DNA of 64,000 bases from Pseudomonas sp. Root71 (GTDB lineage Bacteria > Pseudomonadota > Gammaproteobacteria > Pseudomonadales > Pseudomonadaceae): positions 327,869 through 391,868 of the forward strand of contig NZ_LMHY01000029.1 of the NCBI RefSeq assembly GCF_001429045.1, in the 5' to 3' direction. Shown in pieces: positions 52,793 through 59,972 of this stretch. The notes beneath the pieces were generated by a model. It saw only the letters and a list, made by a program, of their open reading frames with translations. It was not told the origin of the DNA and did no database searches. A program made the position numbers and the translations under genes. The stretch's first letter is position 1. Each line of letters begins with the position of its first letter.

Positions 52793-53431
52793 ATGCATAA
52801 AGAACCTCGTAAGGTCCGTGAATTCCGTCGCCGCGAGCAGGAAATTCTCGATACCGCGCTCAAGCTGTTCCTCGAACAAGGTGAAGACAGTGTCACCGTC
52901 GAGATGATTGCTGATGCCGTCGGTATCGGTAAAGGCACGATCTACAAGCACTTCAAATCCAAGGCGGAAATCTATCTGCGCCTGATGCTCGACTACGAGC
53001 GCGATTTGAACGCTCTTCTGCATTCGGCCGATGTCGACAAGGACAAGGAAGCCCTGTCCCGGGCCTACTTCGAATTCCGCATGCGCGATCCACAACGCTA
53101 TCGCCTGTTCGACCGCCTCGAAGAGAAAGTGGTCAAGGGCAACCAGGTGCCGGAGATGATCGAGGAGCTGCACAAGATCCGTGCCTCGAACTTCGAACGC
53201 CTGACCCTGCTGATCAAGGGGCGGATCAGCGAAGGCAAGCTGGAAGACGTGCCGCCTTACTTCCACTACTGCGCGTCCTGGGCGCTGGTGCACGGTGCCG
53301 TCGCGCTGTATCACTCGCCGTTCTGGAGCAATGTGCTGGAAGATCAGGAAGGTTTCTTCCAGTTCCTGATGGACATCGGCGTGCGCATGGGCAACAAGCG
53401 CAAGCGTGACACCGACACTTCCGGCAGCTGA
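52793..53431 (+). CDS. TetR-family regulator (PA2957-like)
   Basis: 212 residues. Helix-turn-helix at about 18-62 (ILDTALKLFLEQGEDSVTVEMIADAVGIGKGTIYKHFKSKAEIYLRLM) followed by an all-helical ligand or dimerisation domain; the tail is basic and polar. Its position after tatD and the sRNA matches P. aeruginosa PA2957 by recall. Target genes unknown. The start has no strong binding site (CCTTTTCTTATG), and the ATG fits the domain boundary. Confidence 0.9.
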   Translation: MHKEPRKVREFRRREQEILDTALKLFLEQGEDSVTVEMIADAVGIGKGTIYKHFKSKAEIYLRLMLDYERDLNALLHSADVDKDKEALSRAYFEFRMRDPQRYRLFDRLEEKVVKGNQVPEMIEELHKIRASNFERLTLLIKGRISEGKLEDVPPYFHYCASWALVHGAVALYHSPFWSNVLEDQEGFFQFLMDIGVRMGNKRKRDTDTSGS

Positions 53432-53450
53432 GCCATTCAGTTGCTTTATT

Positions 53451-53475
53451 GCGCCATGATTTCGCTACATGGCGC
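53451..53475 (+). other. hairpin after the TetR gene
   Basis: GCGCCATG and CATGGCGC pair perfectly around a nine-base loop, 19 bases past the tetR-family stop. No T-run follows, so it may be a Rho-dependent end or an mRNA 3' stabiliser rather than an intrinsic terminator. Confidence 0.4.
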
Positions 53476-53509
53476 AGTACCGCAGGAATATACTCAGGTA
53501 GAGGACTTG

Positions 53510-53539
53510 CTAAAACTTGATTTCTGAGTCAAGTTTTAG
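53510..53539. promoter_or_regulatory. AT-rich inverted repeat before moaA
   Basis: CTAAAACTTGA and TCAAGTTTTAG form a perfect 11-bp inverted repeat with an eight-base spacer, 30 bases before the moaA ATG. Its AT-richness stands out. It could be an operator for the TetR protein upstream or a leader hairpin; a Moco riboswitch is not recognisable. Confidence 0.45.
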
Positions 53540-53568
53540 CGGCCCGATATTCTTCCGCCGGAGTGACC

Positions 53569-54537
53569 ATGATCGTTGACCGTCAAGGCAGGCGTTTTCG
53601 CAACTTGCGAATCAGTCTGACCTCAGCCTGCAATTACGCTTGTACCTACTGCGTGCCCAACGGCAAGCGGCTGGTGGCTGCGCAGGATGAATTGTCGGCC
53701 GAAGCCATGGCGCGCGGCGTGGCTTATCTGATTGAAGCAGCGGGCATCGAGCGTCTGCGCATTACCGGCGGCGAGCCGCTGGTCAGCCCGAAACTCGAAG
53801 CGTTCATGACGGCGGTCGGGCAGATGGGCCTGGAAGACATCAGCCTGACCACCAATGGCCAGTTGCTGGCGAAGAAACTGCCGCTGCTGGTGAACGCCGG
53901 CATTCGGCGCCTCAACGTTTCCCTCGATACCCTCGACGCCAGTGCGTTCCGCGGCATTGCCCGGGGCGGCGACCTGGCCACCGTGCTCGACGGCATGAAC
54001 GAGGCCAGTGCGGCCGGCATGAAGATCAAGGTCAACATGGTGCCGCTGCGCGGACAGAACCTCGATCAAGTGATGCCGCTGCTCGACTACTGCCTGGAGC
54101 GCGGTTATGAACTGCGCTTTATCGAGTTGATGCGCATGGGCCATCTGGCCAACGACTCCAATGCCTTTTTGCAACAGTTCGTCAGCCTCCAGCAATTGCT
54201 GAGCCTGATCGGCGAGCGCTACGAATATCTGCAAGCCGACGCGCCCGTCGATGCGACAGCGGTGCGCTATGAAATTCCGGGGCAAGGCCATTTCGGCGTG
54301 ATCGCCAACGAAAGTGTGCCGTTCTGCCGTACTTGCTCGCGCCTTCGTTTATCTTCCACCGGGTGGCTGCATGGCTGCCTGTCGTCGAGCAATCGCCATT
54401 ACATCGGCGATCTGCTGGACAAGCCGCGCCATCAGGCGCTGCCGGCCTTGCAGCGGCTGCTGGTGAAAGCCTTGGGGGACAAGCAGGAAGTGGCGTTCTC
54501 CGGTGGTGCGACTGTCATGAAGATTATCGGCGGTTGA
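53569..54537 (+). CDS. moaA: GTP 3',8-cyclase MoaA
   Basis: 322 residues. Radical SAM cluster CxxxCxxC at Cys21, Cys25 and Cys28 (SACNYACTYC), the SAM-site ITGGEPLVSPKL, and the C-terminal second cluster CRTCSRLRLSSTGWLHGC. It ends in the double glycine (IIGG) typical of MoaA, which needs it for activity. First step of molybdenum cofactor synthesis; it may supply the Mo hydroxylase 20 kb upstream. GGAG lies 5 bases before the ATG; an in-frame GTG two codons earlier is less likely. Confidence 0.9.
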   Translation: MIVDRQGRRFRNLRISLTSACNYACTYCVPNGKRLVAAQDELSAEAMARGVAYLIEAAGIERLRITGGEPLVSPKLEAFMTAVGQMGLEDISLTTNGQLLAKKLPLLVNAGIRRLNVSLDTLDASAFRGIARGGDLATVLDGMNEASAAGMKIKVNMVPLRGQNLDQVMPLLDYCLERGYELRFIELMRMGHLANDSNAFLQQFVSLQQLLSLIGERYEYLQADAPVDATAVRYEIPGQGHFGVIANESVPFCRTCSRLRLSSTGWLHGCLSSSNRHYIGDLLDKPRHQALPALQRLLVKALGDKQEVAFSGGATVMKIIGG

Positions 54538-54545
54538 TCCTTCGC

Positions 54546-54612
54546 AATCGCGAGCAAGCTCGCTCCCACAGGGGATCGCATATCATCTGTGGGAGCGAGC
54601 TTGCTCGCGATT
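54546..54612. repeat. REPIN, GCGAGCAAGCTCGCTCCCACA type
   Basis: Two perfect 25-base inverted arms (left 54546-54570, right 54588-54612) with a 17-base spacer. A second REP family, different from the GATCGCAGCC elements, placed between moaA and the DUF4823 gene. Confidence 0.93.
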
Positions 54613-54705
54613 CGGTCTGTCAGATGCTGATGTGAATGAGCTGGCGCAAAAGCTGCATCCTACGGCCATTCGCCGGTTTTCCGACACCGGCCTCTGGAGG
54701 ATAGG

Positions 54706-55314
54706 ATGCGTAGCCTGGTTTTGCTGCTGGCCGTTTTGGCACTTGGTGGCTGCATGAACGTCAGCGATATGGCCGAAGGGACTCGTTACCATATGAGCGA
54801 TGCGGGGTTGCTCGACCACAGTGACAGCCGTCGTGTAAACAACCTGCGCATTCAGCCGGACTCGTTCGTCTACATCGCCCAGGGCGCTTTCATGCCGCCG
54901 GGCAGCACCGTTTACCCGCGGCCCAATGTGATTGCCGAAGTCGCGTTCGATGGCTTCGTCGAATACTTTCCGATGGTCCGCCGTGCCCGCACGCCGGAAG
55001 GCCTCGACCAGGCCATGGGTCAAGCCCGTGCCGCCGGTGCGCACTATCTGCTCTACACCCGATTTGCCCAGTCTGACGACCGTATCGGCAACTCGGACGA
55101 GTGGCTGGACCAGGAAGCTCTGGATCGTCTCGGCATCGACAGCGGTATGATTCAGATCATGTTGATCGAGACCAGCACCCAGTATTTGATTGATACTGCA
55201 ACCATCAAGAGTCGTGGCGGTTTACTGACGTTCCACGATAAAAAACCCGAAGACCTGATGGGCCCGCCGCTGGAGCAATACGCGCGCAGCCTGTTGGGGC
55301 TCAGCGACCAGTAA
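54706..55314 (+). CDS. DUF4823 lipoprotein
   Basis: 202 residues. Lipoprotein signal MRSLVLLLAVLALGGC with the cysteine at residue 16; the +2 residue is Met, so outer-membrane sorting is expected. The mature part (NNLRIQPDSFVYIAQGAFMPPGSTVYPRPNVIAEVAFDGFVEYFPMVRRA) fits DUF4823. Function unknown. CTGGAGGATAGG before the ATG is a strong site. Confidence 0.87.
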   Translation: MRSLVLLLAVLALGGCMNVSDMAEGTRYHMSDAGLLDHSDSRRVNNLRIQPDSFVYIAQGAFMPPGSTVYPRPNVIAEVAFDGFVEYFPMVRRARTPEGLDQAMGQARAAGAHYLLYTRFAQSDDRIGNSDEWLDQEALDRLGIDSGMIQIMLIETSTQYLIDTATIKSRGGLLTFHDKKPEDLMGPPLEQYARSLLGLSDQ

Positions 55315-55330
55315 TTCCAAGGAGTACGCC

Positions 55331-55891
55331 ATGAGTGACCCGCAAAAAGCCAACGACTTGCTGGGGCAAATCCCCAAGACCAAAGGCTTGCCGCCGGTGC
55401 ACCTGTGGAATCCCGACTTCTGTGGCGACATCGACATGCGCATCGCCCGGGACGGCACCTGGTATTACCTGGGCACGCCGATCGGGCGCAAGCCGATGGT
55501 CAAACTGTTCTCCACCATCATTCGCCGTGACGGCGATGATTACTTCCTGATCACTCCGGTGGAAAAGGTCGGCATCAAGGTCGACGATGCGCCGTTCGTA
55601 GCAATTGCGGTGGACGTGGAAGGCGAGGGCGAGGCGCAGGTGTTGCGCTTTACCACCAACGTCGATGAAACCAGCGAGGCCGGTGCCGGGCATCCGATGC
55701 GCGTGGTCATAGACCCGGCAACACAGGAGCCAGCGCCTTACGTGCACGTGCGCAGCAATCTTGAAGCGTTGATCCATCGCAACGTGTTCTATCAATTGGT
55801 GGAGCTGGCGGTGAGTCGCGAGATCGACGGCCAGCGCTGGCTCGGTGTATGGAGTGGCGGCGAGTTCTTCCCCATCGGGCTTGAGCCTTGA
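55331..55891 (+). CDS. DUF1285 protein
   Basis: 186 residues, cytoplasmic: KGLPPVHLWNPDFCGDIDMRIARDGTWYYLGTPIGRKPMVKLFSTIIRRDGDDYFLITPVEKVGIKVDDAPF is the DUF1285 core. The function is not established. AAGGAG seven or eight bases before the ATG. Its stop codon shares a base with the REPIN that follows. Confidence 0.88.
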   Translation: MSDPQKANDLLGQIPKTKGLPPVHLWNPDFCGDIDMRIARDGTWYYLGTPIGRKPMVKLFSTIIRRDGDDYFLITPVEKVGIKVDDAPFVAIAVDVEGEGEAQVLRFTTNVDETSEAGAGHPMRVVIDPATQEPAPYVHVRSNLEALIHRNVFYQLVELAVSREIDGQRWLGVWSGGEFFPIGLEP

Positions 55892-55966
55892 AAAGATCGC
55901 AGCCTGCGGCAGCTCCTACAGGGGAATGTGGACTCCTGTAGGAGCTGCCGCAGGCTGCGATCTTTT
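55891..55966. repeat. REPIN, GATCGCAGCC type
   Basis: AAAAGATCGCAGCCTGCGGC with AGCTCCTACAGG on the left and its exact complement on the right, around a short spacer, ending in a T-run. It starts on the last base of the DUF1285 stop and may also act as its terminator. Confidence 0.93.
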
Positions 55967-55970
55967 TTAT

Positions 55971-55994
55971 TTGACATCCAATCGTATGATGATT
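55971..55994 (+). promoter_or_regulatory. promoter -35 with operator before the GntR gene
   Basis: TTGACA at 55971-55976 is followed by AATCGTATGATGATT (55980-55994) inside the expected spacer. The reverse complement of 14 of these bases recurs before araF at 58801. The core ATCGTATGAT is a near palindrome. Binding by the adjacent GntR protein, giving autorepression, is inferred. Confidence 0.6.
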
Positions 55995-56031
55995 AGCGTG
56001 AGCTTCCATCACGTACGGCTTTGAGGTGTCC

Positions 56032-56748
56032 ATGTCCAGCAGCTTTCATGCATCGACGGTTGACTGGTTGGGTTGCTGGCTCGCCACGGGGCAGGTCAAG
56101 CCGGGTGAGTCACTCAAGGTCGAAGCCGACCTTGGCGAACAACTTGGTGTAAGCCGCACGGTCATCCGTGAAGCCATCAAGACCCTGGTTGCCAAAGGCA
56201 TGCTCGAGGTCGGGCCGAAAGTCGGCACGCGGGTTTTGCCGGTGCGGCGCTGGAACCTCTTCGATCCACAAGTCGTCGGCTGGCTGTCGCGCAGCGGCTT
56301 GCCGGAAAACTTCGTCGACGATCTGCTCGACCTGCGCCGCACCATCGAACCGATGGCCGTGCGCTGGGCCTGCGAGCGCGCAACCGGCGAACAGGTGAAC
56401 GCGATCCTGTTGGCCTGCAATGCGCTGGAACGGGCGGTGGACAGCGGCATCGATTACAACCGTGCCGACCAGTTCTTCCACGAGTGCATCCTCGCCGCCA
56501 GCCACAACCAATTCATCGAACAAATGGTTCCTGCCCTCGGTGCGTTGCTGGCGGTGGCCTTTGAAGTGTCCGCCGCCGACCCGGATGAACTGCGTCGCAC
56601 CCTGCCGATTCACCGGGACCTGGCCGAGGCTATCGCGGCCCGGGATACCGCCCGGGGTGTCTGGGCCTGCATGACCCTGATCGACAACGCGGACTTGGCG
56701 ATCAAGCGTTACTACCCGCAAGTCATGGCGGATAAAAAGGCCAGCTGA
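56032..56748 (+). CDS. GntR-family regulator, FadR subfamily
   Basis: 238 residues. Winged HTH at about 10-75 (VKPGESLKVEADLGEQLGVSRTVIREAIKTLVAKGMLEVGPKVGTRVLP) and an FCD ligand domain (LDLRRTIEPMAVRWACERAT; ADQFFHECILAASHNQFI; IHRDLAEAIAARD) with metal-binding Asp/His positions. As first gene of a sugar cluster it most likely controls the lactonase, the dehydrogenase and araFGH, sensing a sugar acid or the sugar. GAGG lies 5 bases before the ATG. Confidence 0.9.
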   Translation: MSSSFHASTVDWLGCWLATGQVKPGESLKVEADLGEQLGVSRTVIREAIKTLVAKGMLEVGPKVGTRVLPVRRWNLFDPQVVGWLSRSGLPENFVDDLLDLRRTIEPMAVRWACERATGEQVNAILLACNALERAVDSGIDYNRADQFFHECILAASHNQFIEQMVPALGALLAVAFEVSAADPDELRRTLPIHRDLAEAIAARDTARGVWACMTLIDNADLAIKRYYPQVMADKKAS

Positions 56749-56793
56749 CAACGAAAATCCCCACATAAAAACAAGAACAATGCAGGAGGTTTC

Positions 56794-57669
56794 ATGGCGT
56801 GGACCGCGGTGACCGAACATCGGGCACAACTGGGCGAAGGCCCGTTCTGGGATGCCCCCACCCAAGCCCTGTACTGGGTGGATATCGCCGGCAGACAGGC
56901 GCTGCGATTGATCGGTGCCAACGTGCAGATATGGCAGATGCCGGAGCACGTGTCGGCGTTCATTCCCTGTGAGAGCGGCGACGCCTTGGTGACATTGAGC
57001 AGCGGCGTGTATCGCCTCGATCTCGATTCACCCGGCCTGGCGCCGCGCCTGACATTGTTTTGCGTGGCCGATCCGCAACCGGGCAATCGCCCCAACGAAG
57101 CCCGCTGCGACGCCCAGGGCCGGCTCTGGCTCGGCACCATGCAAAACAACATCGGCGTAAACGGCGAAGACCTGCCCATCGTCCGTCGTTCCGGTGGGTT
57201 GTTCCGCATCGATCGCGCCGGGCGGGTTGCGCCGTTGCTGCGCAATCTGGGCATTCCCAACACGCTGCTGTGGAGCGATGACGCCACCAGCGTGTATTTC
57301 GGCGACAGCCTCGACGGCACCTTGTATCGACATTTCATCCGTACCGACGGTGCCCTCGATGCGCCGCAGGTCTGGTTTGGTCCGCACGGGCGTGGCGGCC
57401 CGGACGGTTCGGCGATAGATGCCGAAGGTTTTATCTGGAATGCCCGTTGGGACGGCAGCTGCCTGCTCAGGTTGAGCCCGGACGGCAAGGTCGATCGAAT
57501 CATCGAGCTGCCGGTCAGTCGCCCCACCAGCTGTGTGTTTGGCGGTGCAGACCTGAAAACCCTGTACATCACCAGCGCGGCGAGTCCGCTGGGCCATCCG
57601 TTGGACGGGGCGGTGTTGTCGATCCCGGTAGATGTGCCCGGGAAGCACTGTACTCGCTTCGTTGGGTAA
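56794..57669 (+). CDS. SMP-30/gluconolaconase-family sugar lactonase
   Basis: 291 residues, six-bladed propeller: HRAQLGEGPFWDAPTQALYWVDI with the metal-binding Glu, NRPNEARCDAQGRLWLGTM, NTLLWSDDATSVYFGDSL and GGPDGSAIDAEGFIWNARWDGS. It hydrolyses the aldonolactone made by the dehydrogenase encoded next, probably L-arabinono- or D-galactono-lactone. AGGAGG gives a strong site; only 45 bases separate it from the GntR gene, so the two are likely co-transcribed. Confidence 0.88.
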   Translation: MAWTAVTEHRAQLGEGPFWDAPTQALYWVDIAGRQALRLIGANVQIWQMPEHVSAFIPCESGDALVTLSSGVYRLDLDSPGLAPRLTLFCVADPQPGNRPNEARCDAQGRLWLGTMQNNIGVNGEDLPIVRRSGGLFRIDRAGRVAPLLRNLGIPNTLLWSDDATSVYFGDSLDGTLYRHFIRTDGALDAPQVWFGPHGRGGPDGSAIDAEGFIWNARWDGSCLLRLSPDGKVDRIIELPVSRPTSCVFGGADLKTLYITSAASPLGHPLDGAVLSIPVDVPGKHCTRFVG

Positions 57670-57686
57670 ATCCCAAAATATGGGAT
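57670..57686. promoter_or_regulatory. inverted repeat upstream of the SDR promoter
   Basis: ATCCCA-aaata-TGGGAT is a 6-bp inverted repeat with a five-base centre, immediately after the lactonase stop and 13 bases before the -35. It differs from the GntR-type operator, so another regulator could act here. Confidence 0.4.
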
Positions 57687-57699
57687 GTAAATATATATA

Positions 57700-57729
57700 T
57701 TGAGATTTTCTGCGTGCCGGGTTTATAGT
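57700..57729 (+). promoter_or_regulatory. sigma-70 promoter of the SDR dehydrogenase gene
   Basis: TTGAGA (57700-57705), 18 bases and TATAGT (57724-57729), preceded by an AT-rich (TA)n tract. It would give a leader of about 205 bases before the dehydrogenase ATG, long enough to hold the small ORF at 57783. Confidence 0.6.
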
Positions 57730-57782
57730 CGGCCCCACCAGTTACATGCACTCACACTTAAAAAAACAAAACAGGTGAAGTG

Positions 57783-57950
57783 ATGCAGCGAAGTTTCCCC
57801 GTGTTCCCTTGCGGAGCCAGTGCCTCAGGGCGTTTCCGAGCTGAAACGTTTTCGCACTCACCTGTTTCCTACCCAGCGCCTTTTGACCGGACATCGACAG
57901 ATGCCCGGTTTTCGTCGTGTCTTCGAACAGGAGTCTTGATCCATGGCTGA
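57783..57950 (+). CDS. possible leader ORF upstream of the SDR gene
   Basis: A 55-codon frame (MQRSFPVFPCGASASGRFRA...) starts nine bases after AGGTGA and ends eight bases into the dehydrogenase gene, so the two would be translationally coupled. It resembles no family I know, is Ser/Phe/Pro-rich and has no signal peptide. It may be chance, or a leader peptide. Confidence 0.25.
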   Translation: MQRSFPVFPCGASASGRFRAETFSHSPVSYPAPFDRTSTDARFSSCLRTGVLIHG

Positions 57951-58761
57951 ACCACTGTCATTGCCACCAGTGCCCGAACCGCCCAAGGGCGAACGCCTGA
58001 AAGGCAAGGTCGTATTGCTGACCGGTGCCGCCCAGGGGATTGGCGAAGCGATTGTGGCGACCTTCGCGTCCCAGCAGGCCAGGCTGATCATCAGCGACAT
58101 TCAGGCCGAGAAAGTCGAGAAGGTCGCGGCGCACTGGCGGGACCAGGGCGCCGATGTGGTGGCAATAAAAGCTGACGTGTCGCGTCAGCAGGATCTGCAC
58201 GCCATGGCCCGGCTGGCGATCGACCTGCACGGCCGGATCGACGTGCTGGTCAACTGCGCCGGGGTCAACGTGTTTCGCGATCCGCTGGAAATGACCGAAG
58301 AAGACTGGCGTCGTTGCTTCGCCATCGACCTCGATGGCGCCTGGTACGGTTGCAAGGCAGTGCTGCCGCAGATGATCGAGCAGGGCATCGGCAGCATCAT
58401 CAATATCGCATCCACCCATTCCACCCACATCATTCCGGGGTGCTTCCCGTACCCGGTGGCCAAGCATGGCCTGCTCGGCCTGACCCGTGCGCTGGGCATC
58501 GAATATGCGCCCAAGGGTGTGCGCGTCAACGCGATCGCGCCGGGCTACATCGAAACCCAGTTGAACGTCGATTACTGGAACGGTTTTGCCGACCCCCACG
58601 CCGAACGCCAGCGCGCGTTCGACTTGCACCCGCCGCGCCGCATCGGGCAGCCGATCGAAGTGGCAATGACCGCCGTGTTCCTGGCCAGTGATGAAGCACC
58701 GTTCATCAATGCCTCGTGCATCACCGTCGATGGTGGTCGCTCGGTGATGTACCACGACTGA
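57943..58761 (+). CDS. SDR sugar 1-dehydrogenase (L-arabinose/D-galactose type)
   Basis: 272 residues with NAD site LLTGAAQGIGEAIV, VNCAGVNVF, active-site Ser-Tyr-Lys (NIASTHSTHIIPGCFPYPVAKHG) and CITVDGGRSVM at the end. It probably oxidises the sugar imported by AraFGH to its lactone, the substrate of the lactonase encoded upstream. Classical Pseudomonas L-arabinose dehydrogenases also include Gfo/Idh enzymes, so the exact sugar is open. AGGAGTCTTGATCC gives the site. Confidence 0.87.
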   Translation: MAEPLSLPPVPEPPKGERLKGKVVLLTGAAQGIGEAIVATFASQQARLIISDIQAEKVEKVAAHWRDQGADVVAIKADVSRQQDLHAMARLAIDLHGRIDVLVNCAGVNVFRDPLEMTEEDWRRCFAIDLDGAWYGCKAVLPQMIEQGIGSIINIASTHSTHIIPGCFPYPVAKHGLLGLTRALGIEYAPKGVRVNAIAPGYIETQLNVDYWNGFADPHAERQRAFDLHPPRRIGQPIEVAMTAVFLASDEAPFINASCITVDGGRSVMYHD

Positions 58762-58800
58762 GTGATCGGGCTTTCAGGCGCCTTGGTACGTCTGAAATCC

Positions 58801-58815
58801 AATCATCATACGATA
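58801..58815 (-). promoter_or_regulatory. operator before araF
   Basis: AATCATCATACGATA: its first 14 bases are the exact reverse complement of those at 55981-55994 before the GntR gene. It lies about 90 bases before the araF ATG, a usual distance for a promoter-overlapping operator. Confidence 0.6.
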
Positions 58816-58903
58816 TGACTATTGGCGGTGTGTTTTTACTGCCCGCTGGTTAACAAAGAACGCTTTCAAAGAACGCTCAAGAAAAATAACAAGGAGTCAG
58901 CTT

Positions 58904-59908
58904 ATGAATCGTCGTCATGCTATCCGTTCCCTCTGCTGTGCCGCGTTGGCGGTCTCGGCGTTCAGCCTGAGCAGCACGCTGCTGGCAGCCGAAGAAGTGA
59001 AGATCGGTTTCCTGGTCAAGCAGGCGGAAGAACCCTGGTTCCAGACCGAGTGGGCCTTTGCCGAAAAGGCCGGGAAAGAGAAGGGCTTCACCCTGATCAA
59101 GATCGCCGTGCCGGACGGCGAGAAAACCCTTTCGGCCATCGACAGCCTCGCGGCCAACGGCGCCAAGGGGTTCGTGATCTGCCCGCCGGACGTGTCCCTG
59201 GGACCTGCGATCATGGCCAAGGCCAGGCTCAACGGGTTGAAAGTGATCGCCGTCGATGACCGTTTCGTCGATGCCGGCGGCAAGTTCATGGAAGACGTGC
59301 CGTACCTCGGCATGGCCGCTTTCGAAGTCGGCCAGAAACAAGGCCATGCCATGGCGACCGAAGCGAAGAAGCGCGGCTGGGACTGGAAAGACACCTATGC
59401 GGTGATCAACACCTACAACGAACTCGACACCGGCAAGAAGCGCACCGACGGTTCGGTCAAAGCGCTGGAAGATGCCGGTATGCCGAAAGACCACATCCTG
59501 TTCGCGGCCCTCAAGACCCTCGACGTGCCGGGCAGCATGGACGCCACCAACTCGGCCCTGGTGAAACTGCCGGGGGCGGCGAAGAACCTGATCATCGGCG
59601 GCATGAATGACAACACCGTCCTGGGCGGTGTGCGCGCCACCGAGAGCGCCGGTTTTGCCGCGGCCAACGTGATCGGCATCGGCATCAACGGTACCGATGC
59701 CATCGGCGAGCTGAAGAAACCCGACAGCGGCTTCTACGGTTCGATGCTGCCGAGCCCGCACATCGAGGGCTACAACACCGCCAGCATGATGTACGAATGG
59801 GTCACCACTGGCAAAGAACCGGCGAAGTACACCGCCATGGATGACGTGACGCTGATCACCCGCGACAACTTCAAGCAGGAACTGGAAAAGATCGGCCTGT
59901 GGAACTGA
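58904..59908 (+). CDS. araF: L-arabinose-binding periplasmic protein
   Basis: 334 residues: signal peptide to about LLAA, then a mature part very close to E. coli AraF as I remember it (KIGFLVKQAEEPWFQTEWAFAEKAGKEKGF; KIAVPDGEKTLSAIDSLAANGAKGFVIC; GMNDNTVLGGVRATESAGF; ITRDNFKQELEK). E. coli AraF also binds D-galactose and D-fucose. AAGGAG gives the site. First gene of araFGH. Confidence 0.93.
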   Translation: MNRRHAIRSLCCAALAVSAFSLSSTLLAAEEVKIGFLVKQAEEPWFQTEWAFAEKAGKEKGFTLIKIAVPDGEKTLSAIDSLAANGAKGFVICPPDVSLGPAIMAKARLNGLKVIAVDDRFVDAGGKFMEDVPYLGMAAFEVGQKQGHAMATEAKKRGWDWKDTYAVINTYNELDTGKKRTDGSVKALEDAGMPKDHILFAALKTLDVPGSMDATNSALVKLPGAAKNLIIGGMNDNTVLGGVRATESAGFAAANVIGIGINGTDAIGELKKPDSGFYGSMLPSPHIEGYNTASMMYEWVTTGKEPAKYTAMDDVTLITRDNFKQELEKIGLWN

Positions 59909-59972
59909 CAGCCGTTTGATTTCAGCGGTGGCCCCGGCGGCGGGGCTGCCTGATCGGTGTGAAGAGGTGGTT

